Source: Calonectria ilicicola (taxonomy: Eukaryota; Ascomycota; Sordariomycetes; Hypocreales; Nectriaceae). Taken from it: 64,000 bases of DNA. The stretch is taken from assembly GCA_020809705.1 (NCBI GenBank), contig CP085832.1, forward strand, positions 3,844,001 through 3,908,000, read 5' to 3'. Below, one piece after another: positions 10,787 to 19,758 of the stretch. A program made the position numbers and the translations under genes. Each line of letters opens with the position of its first letter. Position 1 is the stretch's first letter. Under the pieces are notes generated by a model that was not told the origin of the DNA, ran no database searches, and saw nothing but the letters and a program-made list of their open reading frames with translations.

Positions 10787-12295
10787 ATGAGTCTGAGAGC
10801 TAAACTCCCACACTTAGCGGATCAATTGGCCAGTCTTCGCCATGCCCTCGATGATCCTCTTGAGTATAACCGAAGGTCTCCGGATCCCCAAAACTTCTGG
10901 GAAGAAGAATCGAGACAGCGGGTGAGGGCAGATGAGGAGTTAGAATATGTGCTTGTCGAAATCCGCAAACAAGAAGGGTTCGAAGACTTTTTGCTGGCTC
11001 CGAAAGAATCAGACATGATGGCTGCAGCCAAAAACGGTCCCATTGTAATCATCAACGTCAGTCAGTTCAGATGCGATGCGATAATTACCGAGCACCAGCG
11101 AATCAGCCTAGTTCCTTTAGAAAGTCTCAGATCAACAGATGTAGAGGATCTCTATCATACTCCACTTTCAATGCAGAGTCGCAACGCGGAAAGGCCAGAT
11201 TTATTTGAGCAAGAATGGGATACAGTAACGCCGGAAATGAACGTGGATGTCGCAAAAAAGGCGTCCAATAATGCTCCAGGGACAATCAAAACGCTCACTT
11301 GGCTCTGGGATACAGTAGCCAAGCCGATTCTGGACGCCTTGGGGTTCTGTGAGACACCCCGAGGTGATAAATGGCCTCACATTTGGTGGATCCCAACGGG
11401 AAGTCTCAGCAAATTCCCCATACATGCCGCCGGACACCACTCTAGCGATGGCTCCGAAACAGTGTTGGACAGAGTCATATCATCCTATAGCTCTTCTGTT
11501 AAGTCTATCCTTCATAATAGAAGGAATCCGCTTAAATCCTCTATCTCTCGTCAGGCTCTCGTCATTGCGATGGAAAACACATCAGGGCCATACTCGACTC
11601 TTCATTTTGCAAATAAAGAAGTGGAACTAGTGCAGAGCACTTGCAGATCAATGTCAATTGAGCCCATAACACCGCGGCAAAATAAAAGAGACGTCATACC
11701 ACACTTATCTTCTTGCACCATCTTTCATTTTGCTGGTCATGGCTATACTGATAACGACAATCCACTTAATAGCGATTTATTGCTGAACGATTGGAGAACT
11801 GATCCATTTACAGTAGCTTCACTGTTGGAAACAACACTACATAACGATCCGCCTTTTCTTGCGTATCTCTCTGCTTGTGGGACGGGCAGGATCAACGACG
11901 AGATATTCGCGGATGAAAGCATGCACTTAATCAGTGCATGTCAGCTGGCGGGCTTTCGTCATGTAATCGGGACCCTCTGGGAAGTTAATGATGAGTCGTG
12001 TGTTAGCATGGCCCGAATTACATATGAGGTGATGAAGGATGGAGACTTGACAGACGATTCAGTTGGTCGAGGATTGCACACAGCGGCTAGACATCTTCGA
12101 GACCAGTGGCTGCAGCGTCATGACAGTATTTTTCGCCACGCTGGGCTAGCCACGGGAGATAAAATAAAGCTTGAAAAGTCGGCCGGAACAGCTTTTTCTG
12201 ATGTCGACGTCAAGAGAGATATCATTGTATGCGACGAGGATGATGAAGATAGTGGGTCGCTCTTGTGGGTTCCATATGTTCATTTTGGCGTATAA
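10787..12295 (+). CDS. CHAT domain (caspase-like) protein, TPR part missing
   Basis: Intronless, 502 residues. The CHAT domain is a clan CD cysteine peptidase fold related to caspases and separase. The catalytic pair is visible: His318 in HFAGHG and Cys364 in LSACGTG. The earlier GPIVIINVSQFRCDA segment is the conserved entry to the domain in fungal TPR-CHAT proteins, and IGTLWEVND lies after the cysteine as expected. Those proteins normally have hundreds of residues of tetratricopeptide repeats first; here the protein starts almost exactly at the TPR/CHAT border (LRAKLPHLADQL). The ATG at 10787 is the only one near the border, with a stop upstream at 10766. Role by family: regulated proteolysis linked to cell death or non-self response. 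Activity without the TPR region is unknown, and a truncated remnant is possible. Confidence 0.75.
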   Translation: MSLRAKLPHLADQLASLRHALDDPLEYNRRSPDPQNFWEEESRQRVRADEELEYVLVEIRKQEGFEDFLLAPKESDMMAAAKNGPIVIINVSQFRCDAIITEHQRISLVPLESLRSTDVEDLYHTPLSMQSRNAERPDLFEQEWDTVTPEMNVDVAKKASNNAPGTIKTLTWLWDTVAKPILDALGFCETPRGDKWPHIWWIPTGSLSKFPIHAAGHHSSDGSETVLDRVISSYSSSVKSILHNRRNPLKSSISRQALVIAMENTSGPYSTLHFANKEVELVQSTCRSMSIEPITPRQNKRDVIPHLSSCTIFHFAGHGYTDNDNPLNSDLLLNDWRTDPFTVASLLETTLHNDPPFLAYLSACGTGRINDEIFADESMHLISACQLAGFRHVIGTLWEVNDESCVSMARITYEVMKDGDLTDDSVGRGLHTAARHLRDQWLQRHDSIFRHAGLATGDKIKLEKSAGTAFSDVDVKRDIIVCDEDDEDSGSLLWVPYVHFGV

Positions 12296-12450
12296 TCCCG
12301 TAAAAGCCCCTTGGCGGCCAAATGTCGATGTTGCATATTTTCTATATTGGTAAGATAGTAAATACACATGGCCAATTCCAGTATGTTCCAGCACTTTCTC
12401 GGGGCTCTCCAGCGTTGATCGTGTCTTGTTACCTCTCCATCAGCAACAAG

Positions 12451-12716
12451 GCAACCCCACTACAGCTAGATAGAATTCATTCAGCCATACTTCAACAGGC
12501 GTTTATAAGCAAGAGTGATCCTCATTCTACCCCTTACATTTAGTTATTCACATAACAATGAAAGCGCACCTATTTTAATCTTTTAATTGGGGCACCATTA
12601 TCTTGGCTCTAAGTGTATTATGGATTATTACTGGCTTAACTGTGAGAGTGGAGATGCTCTCCTAAGCTTGATGGAACACTTGTTGTTACTTGTCAGTGCT
12701 AGCTCCAGACAGGATG
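12451..12716 (+). repeat. Degenerate ~265 bp repeat, copy A (AT-shifted)
   Basis: The sequence aligns over its length with 14597-14871 in the same orientation, sharing blocks such as ATTCATTCAGCC, ACTTCAACAGGCGTTT, CTCATTCTACCCCTT and GACAGGATG. Most differences are C to T or G to A in this copy relative to the other, which is the signature of repeat-induced point mutation. No coding capacity is evident, so the element class is unknown; a MITE, SINE or LTR fragment are all possible. Confidence 0.65.
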
Positions 12717-12805
12717 TTTGTGATATTGGAAGTAAAGAATAAACTACGATTGGCTGTCATGAAAGCTGATTGGTTGGCAGAATACGAAAACGGCAGAAGC
12801 CCTTC

Positions 12806-12830
12806 TTTTGCCCATTCTGAACACAGAGGG
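12806..12830 (+). repeat. 25 bp direct repeat, right copy
   Basis: One-mismatch copy of 8707-8731 in the same orientation, lying about 510 bp past the end of the CHAT gene. Confidence 0.55.
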
Positions 12831-13128
12831 GCGCTTCACATATTACATAGATGATTCAAAAGTCTAAGAAATTGGCCATTTCAAGACAAAGTTTTGGTTC
12901 TCTCATTCTTATTTCCATCTGGGTTGACACTATGGTGATATCAGTAAACACGATCCTTCACCATCTAATATTAGATCTTCATATGCCCTTCCCTTCCCTT
13001 CCTATCTGAACAAATAAACTTAAATATGCCCCCTGCTTTCTAAAAATCCACCCTCGCTCGATTCACCCAAAAAATTCTCTTTCCCGGCACATTTAGATAT
13101 CGTTTAGACCGAAAAGCTTTTTGACATT

Positions 13129-13362
13129 TTATTTGCGAACGCAGCAGCACTTCTTCTTAAAGAGGCCGCAGTCACCCTTGGTCATGTGTGAGAACTTGCG
13201 GCTACCGCAGTAGTCCTCACACTTGCCACCCCAAGTGGCAGAGCAAGAGCTTGGGTGGAAACAGTTGTCCTCTCGAACCTCGAGACCCTGAACACCAGTC
13301 TCTTCGGTTGGTGCGGCAAGGGCGCCGAGGACGGAAGCGAGGATGACGAAGCTGAACTTCAT
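13129..13362 (-). CDS. Small secreted defensin-like cysteine-rich peptide
   Basis: 77 residues, single exon. Residues 1-16 (MKFSFVILASVLGALA) are a signal peptide, followed by an acidic pro-region and a basic mature part. The mature region carries eight cysteines spaced C-x5-C-x7-C-x3-C-x12-C-x6-CCC. The C-x3-C followed later by C-x-C is the signature of the cysteine-stabilised alpha/beta fold of fungal and invertebrate defensins. The end is lysine-rich. A longer frame to 13419 starts before the signal peptide and is not preferred. A near-perfect TATAAATA lies on the minus strand at 13513-13520, suggesting strong inducible expression. A role in antagonism of microbes or in host interaction is inferred. 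Confidence 0.82.
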   Translation of the reverse strand: MKFSFVILASVLGALAAPTEETGVQGLEVREDNCFHPSSCSATWGGKCEDYCGSRKFSHMTKGDCGLFKKKCCCVRK

Positions 13363-13512
13363 GGTGGATATTGATGGTTTGTTTTGTAAAATTGAGTAAA
13401 GTTGCGAGGTAGCTGGCAAAAGAAGCGGTAATATAATCTTTGTTATATTATTTGGCAGTTGGCGAGTGAGGATGTTGTCTGGCTAAAAGAAATAAACGGC
13501 TGGTTACCTACC

Positions 13513-13520
13513 TATTTATA
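13513..13520 (-). promoter_or_regulatory. TATA box of defensin-like gene
   Basis: TATAAATA on the minus strand lies about 150 bp upstream of the start codon. The position and perfect match make a core-promoter role likely. Confidence 0.5.
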
Positions 13521-15050
13521 CTTTAGCATGATACCTTGTAGCAAGTCTTATTTTATTACAGGTCTGATGAATCTGGACTCAATTCCCTGGTCAGGCACAG
13601 ACCTGCCGACGATCCGAAAGCCAAGGTGTTGAGGGTCTCATTGCTTTGACGCGCCAATGCACGATTTAGCGGCTGTCTGAAAGCGTTGGCGAATAAAACA
13701 GCGTATCTAGCAAGTGCCTCTTTCTGAGATGCGCCCGGCCCCTTTGGGACTGACAAATGAACAAGGGCCCATCCCACAGCCCTCAATAGACAGCGAAGAT
13801 GAAAATAAGACTACGAGGATGAGCATCCTTTCGGGAAGAGAATCGATCCGATCTTACTGTGACACCAAAACAAATTATTATTATTTTGGCCAAACGCAAT
13901 GCTATCAATGCCTAAAATTTTGCCAAGACATGCTGCCGTTCTCCACCCGCTAAAGATGCGATGTTGGGTGAAAAGCCTATAGTTCTAGATGCTTAAACAG
14001 ACACTCGCCAGTTTTACGGTGTGAGATTCACTGATTCTTTTAATTCAATTTTTTTTGGTAGTTGAAGATGTAAAACGCACAAGGTAGAGACACTTACCAA
14101 CACACTTCTTCAGTAAACCGTGTTGCATGGTAATATTAGGCCACAATTGTCGCACCATTCTGCGCTAATTAGCCTACTCGGTCGAGATGCGCGTCTAGCG
14201 GCGTCACTTTGACCTCGCCTGAGAATGGGCTGAAATTCTTGTGTGGGGAATGCGCATGATGGCCCACACAAGACAGTCTTGGCCTTCTATGCACATTCCA
14301 AGCTCAAATGAAGTTCGGGATCAATGTCCATGGAACGAGCCAAAAAAAATATTATGAAACGCGCAGATCAAAGATCAGCATGAGGTCACAGAATGTGTTC
14401 AAGAGCTATACTTTGGTTTCTACTCCGCGGGAGAAAAAAACCTGACAAACTCCCAACAAGCACAAATTTGCCATTAGACTCTAGCAATGCAGCATTATTT
14501 TTGACTTATTTATAACCTTAAAATATTTATAGTATAATATTCGTAGCTACCAAGTAAGACGTGCCACTCACAGCTTGCCGAAGCACTTGTTGTGCATGAC
14601 CCCGCGTGCGGCTGAATAGGATTCATTCAGCCGCACTTCAACAGGCGTTTCCAAACAAAAGTGGTTCTCATTCTAGTCCTCATTCTACCCCTTGCGTTTA
14701 TCTGTTCACGCGACAGTTCAAGCGCGTCTATATTCACCTTGTGATTGGGGCGCCGCTATCTCAGCTCGAAGTGTACCACGGACCAGCTAGCGCTGGCTCA
14801 ACTCTGCGAGCGGAGATGGTCGCCTCAGCTTGACGGGATGCCCGTCGTTAGTGCCAGCTCCGGACAGGATGAATTTTAATACTACTTTTTGGTAAGTTGT
14901 GGGTTCGACCAAGAGGGAGCTCCAAAGCCACAACGGTTGCAGATACAACTAAGTTTGGCCATATATGATTCGCCCAACCAAGATACAATCAACTATTTTA
15001 ACACTACAAACACGCAATACGGACATATTATTTCAGACACGAATGTATTC
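13521..15050. other. Intergenic with repeat copy B
   Basis: The region holds upstream sequence of the defensin-like gene and the 3' flank of the HET gene. A GC-richer island at 13560-13790 has a 76-codon frame without ATG; I do not recognise it. Repeat copy B lies at 14597-14871. Otherwise nothing is seen. Confidence 0.45.
14597..14871 (+). repeat. ~275 bp repeat, copy B (GC-retaining)
   Basis: Partner of 12451-12716. This copy keeps C/G at most of the positions where copy A has T/A, so it is nearer the ancestral sequence. It sits between the defensin-like gene and the HET gene. No long reading frame is present. Confidence 0.65.
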
Positions 15051-16891
15051 TCAAACCGATCCCTGTCTTTCTAGCAATGAACTCGCAGAAAATCTAAAAC
15101 CAGAAGTCGTCTCCCATGAATTCAGCTCAATAACCACCCGTTCAGCGCGTTGGGAGGTTTGCAGCGCCCTCCACGAAACAGAAATCGCATAGGACTCAAA
15201 GTACATGATGAGACGATCCGTAACCTCCCTTGGTGAAGGATATTTTTCCGCCAGAGCTTGGCACACCTGGGTTGCAGCAGATGAGCGGAAAGTTGGGGTT
15301 TTGTTGATATACAAGGATCCCGATGGCGTGCTAAAGAGCCTGTCTGTAATCGGAATGATCTTCCCCCAATAATTCCCGATAACAACAACCATGGGCTCCT
15401 CTGTTCCACATTGAACATAAACAAAATCAAGAAACTCTAAACCTTCCGTGGTCATCGCTGTGTTTAAGAATGCTCGGCGGAAGACAATGCATTCCGGGGG
15501 TGTGCGGAGGTTGACAGTAAAATGCCTCTCGACATCGCGAAATGACATGCGGAGCTTTCGGCCAATGCGGCGAGGGTCAGGATACAGCGAGGGCACCTTA
15601 TTTTCCGCCTTGGAAATAATGACGGTGCGCTGCTCAAAGTGCTTGATCGTTTCAGATGGGATAAGTGAGAACCAACTGGCAGACCCAGTGCTTCCTAGAC
15701 GAGAAAGAATGTTTGCTGACTCTCCTTTCCGACTCAAGCAGATGCAAACAAGGTTGGAATCTAACCTGCTATTGACGCAGGCTAAGAATATTCCATCACC
15801 ACAGTCTCTAACATAAAGAACACATTGAAGACCTCTCCGCGTCATTGTGGGTGGTCCAACATTCCTGATGTACTGTTGTTGTAGGCGTTGTACTTTTTCG
15901 TATCTCCATTTACTCCGTAGCGATGTTCGAAAGTCGGAAATTTCCCCCGCCAGAGGATTTATTGCAATGCCCCCGGCAAGTTTTGCAACAATTTGATCTT
16001 TGATGTCCTTGAATATCTCGGGGGCGGATAGAGGGAGAGACCTTGTTGGGGGATTGAATACGGTAGCATTCTCATTACTCAAGCCCCAAGCGAGCAGGGT
16101 ATCATCGTCAGTTGTGTTCAGAATCTCCTGTTGCAGCCGATGCATTGCTTTTTTACCTTCTCCGTAAATAAGTGGAATGTTTACATCAAAGATACCGAGA
16201 AGGCAATATGCACTATCTTCAGTCCGCGTTGTCTGTCGTCGAGCTGCCCAAGACATTCTTTCAGCTACATTGCAGATAGCTGGGCTCTCACCTCCTAGCA
16301 CACGTATATCGATTCCTGTTATGCCTACCAGCCGGTCCTTTAAACTTCGTTTCGTCCCAATTTCGGTCCAATCCTCGGCGTAAAATTCAACTATAGGTGG
16401 TGCAATAAGCTCTTGCAATGTCCAACCGCGAGTGAACCATCTACTGTTGCGGAAGAGACCTTTTCGATCAAAGTCGTTCCTCCAAGGACTGATTACCATC
16501 CACCGGCTGGGTATATCGACCAGGTACGCATAGCAAATACCAGCTTCCAAATACCAGCGGTACATTGAATTGATTGCTTCCGTCAATTCTGCACTACTTG
16601 TTTTATCGATGCTAAAAACAGTGAGTCTGAAAGGTTGTTATAGGAAAGTCTAAGGGTAACAAACCAACATGTGTCGATCCACGCATAGTCATACCCATCC
16701 TCTAGAGCCTTCTTGCAACAGCCTTTGAGTTTAATAAACCCTGCTTTTTCCACTACCAATTCACGAGGGCCCAGCATGTCTTGGAACGTGACCTCGTCAT
16801 CTCCCCAGGTATGCGACAGGATTACATATGGGGGTATATCCGACCCCGGGAAGTTGCAAAGTTCCAAGGTTGTTGTTTCAAGAAGTCTCAT
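15051..16891 (-). CDS. HET domain protein (heterokaryon incompatibility)
   Basis: Two exons with a 53 bp intron at 16612-16664 encode 595 residues. The HET domain occupies about the first 170 residues: YVILSHTWG near the N-terminus, then YAWIDTCCIDK across the splice, then RGWTLQELIAP. A TEDSAYCLLGIFDVNIPLIYGEG motif follows, typical of this subfamily. HET domains act as cell-death effectors with a TIR-like fold, triggering incompatibility after fusion of unlike hyphae. The long C-terminal part, rich in beta-strand-like segments, has no recognised sensor repeats. There is no NACHT or WD40 in this frame. It lies in the same accessory island as the WD40/CHAT pair and repeat copy B. Confidence 0.9.
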
Positions 16892-17535
16892 CGTGTTGGG
16901 TATTTAGCGCAAGCCTTTTATTGGTTCACAAACAAAGGATTCAATTTCTACGTCTGTTGTTGAGAAATTAGTGATGCTGCCATGCAGGCCCACTGTAAAG
17001 AGGGGTAAAAGTTGTCAGATAACTGCTTAATCGCGCAGAACTCGAGAGTAATGTTTAGGACTTACCAATGTTTCTCAATATGACCACTCGGATAGATAAC
17101 TTCGCTAAAGGCCATGCATTACGACAGGTTATACATGTAAGATGGGATGCTATGTAAATAAATAGTCCTCAAGTAGCGGCACGTCTCGCCATCATACCCT
17201 CCTATATCCTGCTGCTAACAACCCGCGAGTGGATTTCAAACTTCTTTTCAGTCTCTAATCCGACTTCCAGCTAGTTTCTGTTGCACTCAATAAAAGGGAA
17301 TATTCACTCTGCTATCCCGTGGCGGTACTGGGTGAAAGGCAAGAGGGGGGAAAATATGACATGCATTTTACCGTAATACGACATTGAAAGAATGAAAAAG
17401 TAATGCTAAAATTCAAAAAAAATATGTAAAATGCCTTCGTGTTTGTTCCTTCACCAGGCCCCAGTCGTCCAATTGTAACTCCCAATCATTCCCACGCTTC
17501 TCTCATTGTTGCGTTTATACAAGTCCCCAACTTTC
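16892..17535. other. Intergenic with HET promoter
   Basis: AT-rich upstream region of the HET gene and 3' flank of the membrane-protein gene. A poly-A/T-rich run lies at 17390-17430. I see no gene. Confidence 0.45.
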
Positions 17536-19758
17536 TCACCAGTACATGCTTCTCTTTTCGAGTTCAACCAGCGGCTTCTCCTGTCTATCCTTCTTCACTA
17601 CCAACGCCAGTGCACTGTTTGATGTAGCCCTCACTGCCACTGTTTCCTGGCGCAAATCCTTTTCTACAGTGGTAAGCTGCCTCTCCTCCAACGCAGCCGG
17701 AGGATGTGATCTCCAGGCTAGAATCAACAATTCCTGGAGGTCAACCAGGGCCGTGACCGTATCCGCTCTGAATATCAACGTCATCACCCAGTAGACAATA
17801 ACGACAACGATGTAAAAGGTGAGCACGGCATAAGCAAATATCAGTGAGCCTGAAGGCAGGCCATACCCATATCCGTAGCGCTTTGCCTCAAAGCTCATTG
17901 TGACTCCATTCTTGGCCAGTCCATCCAAGTAGTCTTGTGGTGTTCCCGTGTATGGATATCTTATACCGTAAATGTCAAGATACGTGTTATTTTTGAAGAC
18001 AAGTTGCTCTGATCTGGTGTCGTTGCCGCGTGATCCGATGTACAACATTGGTATGGTTCCATTTGAATCGGGGCTTTGAGCGACAATCACACTAGTAGAT
18101 GCTCTAGTTCTTGCAAGAGCATCTGTGATAATGGAACCTGTGATCTTTTCCAAGTACTCGGCAACTATCCTGTCGCCTACATCTGGGTCGGAAGCGGACC
18201 CGGGTTGAAAGTAAGGTTTACCGGTATCCCAATAACTACCTTGCATTGGACCAAATAAATAACCAAGACTCGGGAGATTATCAGCAACAATTGATCGGTC
18301 TTTGATTTCCGGCAGGCTGTATTCGCCCACGGCCAGATATGGTAGCCAACTGTCATCAAAACCGATGGTCTTTCCAACAACAGCTTCAGGATGCTCCTCT
18401 TTCCACTTTTTTTCATTGTCAAAAATTGACAAATCTGTAATGTTGGTTGCAATTGGCTCAGAATCAGTTGAGTTGGCCCAGTACCGTGAAGGAATCCAGT
18501 GTGCCATACAGCTGCATGCGACAATGCGTAAACCCTTATTGGTCAGATCTTTGCTCAAGTACGGACTTCGGCCCATGAATACTAGTGAAGATAAAGATTT
18601 GCCGTCAGAGGTTGTGTTTCCTAAGTTGATCACCGAGAAGGCGGCAGAGGTGTTGAAAGTTGTCCAATAATTTTCAGGGACATGCCAGCCCCTGGCCTTA
18701 ATCATATCTCGCATCTGATTGCAAGTGCTGTCGCCAAAACAGTTCAATTCTTTGGAAGGGAACTCCATTGTCGGTGCATCCGTTTTTTTGTCGAAATTTA
18801 CGTTGTTCCACACATTGCATTTGGCATTCACAAGCGGTTGGTAATTCACCGACGAGTTTGAGAGCTCGAGTTTATAAAACTCGGTCTGTGAAATCTTTCC
18901 AGCGTATTCCCCTTTCAGGTAGCTCTTGAACTGCCCCAGTCCCGAAACAGTCAAAGCTGTTGGGGTAGAGAAGAAAGTGCCAGTTTCGTTATTTGACAGC
19001 ATATCCAGGCGACGACTGATTTGGCCTGATGGATCCGGGAACGTGATATTATTCGGCAGAGATGAAAATTTCCAACCAGAAATCCAACCATAGATGTTGG
19101 AAAATCCTCCTGCGGGACAATTAGGCCTAAAGACCCCTTGGTTGCCTGAACAGGCTGTGGAGGCGTTCGCGGTTGTGTCGCTGATGAGTTGAGGCCATGC
19201 TTCGGTTCTCAAAGCCGACGTGTATAGAGGCAGACTCATATTCGAAAATGCATCCGGAATGGGAAATAAACCAAACTTGGGTACGATCAGGGCAGCAGAT
19301 GCTGGGCCAACTATTGCGCCGAGCAAGATGCTCACCGCCAGCATGAGAGCCAGCCAAAGGGCCCGGGGAGCGCTTGACCAAAATCCGGGGCTGGCGAGGA
19401 GCTTGATGTTTGATACTTGATAACCACCAGTAAGAAGGCCGTAAGGGACCCCTTCCTTGACGAGATGTCGCTTGTAAACATCAAGAGTCATCGCTCCGAG
19501 GCACATGACGACCAAGATTTCGTATCCCTTGGCAGCAAACTGGACGCCGTTGATGACATTGGTTGGCGTAGTTCTGATGGAAGCATAGTCGCCAGGGACA
19601 TGGATTCCACTGATGGGGAACCAAAAGCGTCGGTCGAAGTTGATCCAGAAGAGAACACCAGTGATTACAATGGACACCACGCAGAGCAAGAGGCTGAGCC
19701 ACTTAGCCCGCAGGCCCTTGATCACAGGTTCCTGCTGTGCGATCATCGAGTATTGCAT
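17536..19758 (-). CDS. Large multi-pass membrane protein, unknown function
   Basis: Single exon, 740 residues. Hydrophobic segments lie near residues 18-38, 75-95 and 135-165 and again near 655-680, leaving a ~490-residue, asparagine-glycosylation-rich region with many N-x-S/T sites and several cysteines, predicted to face outside or the lumen. The C-terminal 70 residues are charged and cytosolic-like. It resembles a large uncharacterised fungal family of such proteins; no enzymatic motif is visible. The ATG at 19756-19758 is genuine. Immediately upstream the same frame is closed by a TGA at 19792-19794, beyond which a hydrophobic ~15-residue stretch is open, so a further 5' exon is conceivable. 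Confidence 0.78.
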   Translation of the reverse strand: MQYSMIAQQEPVIKGLRAKWLSLLLCVVSIVITGVLFWINFDRRFWFPISGIHVPGDYASIRTTPTNVINGVQFAAKGYEILVVMCLGAMTLDVYKRHLVKEGVPYGLLTGGYQVSNIKLLASPGFWSSAPRALWLALMLAVSILLGAIVGPASAALIVPKFGLFPIPDAFSNMSLPLYTSALRTEAWPQLISDTTANASTACSGNQGVFRPNCPAGGFSNIYGWISGWKFSSLPNNITFPDPSGQISRRLDMLSNNETGTFFSTPTALTVSGLGQFKSYLKGEYAGKISQTEFYKLELSNSSVNYQPLVNAKCNVWNNVNFDKKTDAPTMEFPSKELNCFGDSTCNQMRDMIKARGWHVPENYWTTFNTSAAFSVINLGNTTSDGKSLSSLVFMGRSPYLSKDLTNKGLRIVACSCMAHWIPSRYWANSTDSEPIATNITDLSIFDNEKKWKEEHPEAVVGKTIGFDDSWLPYLAVGEYSLPEIKDRSIVADNLPSLGYLFGPMQGSYWDTGKPYFQPGSASDPDVGDRIVAEYLEKITGSIITDALARTRASTSVIVAQSPDSNGTIPMLYIGSRGNDTRSEQLVFKNNTYLDIYGIRYPYTGTPQDYLDGLAKNGVTMSFEAKRYGYGYGLPSGSLIFAYAVLTFYIVVVIVYWVMTLIFRADTVTALVDLQELLILAWRSHPPAALEERQLTTVEKDLRQETVAVRATSNSALALVVKKDRQEKPLVELEKRSMYW

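Larger units (their letters stand above)
12296..13128. other. Repeat-bearing intergenic region
   Basis: No gene is seen. It contains the RIP-like copy of a ~270 bp repeat (12451-12716) and the right copy of the 25 bp direct repeat (12806-12830). The remainder is AT-rich. Confidence 0.5.

Noticed and set aside
13556..13786. 76-codon minus-strand frame in a GC-richer island
   Set aside because: It starts at TTG, not ATG, and has no signal peptide, domain or splice support; noted only as unexplained composition.
14889..14930. GGGTTCGACC, resembling a tRNA B box
   Set aside because: No matching A box, acceptor stem or anticodon loop can be folded around it.
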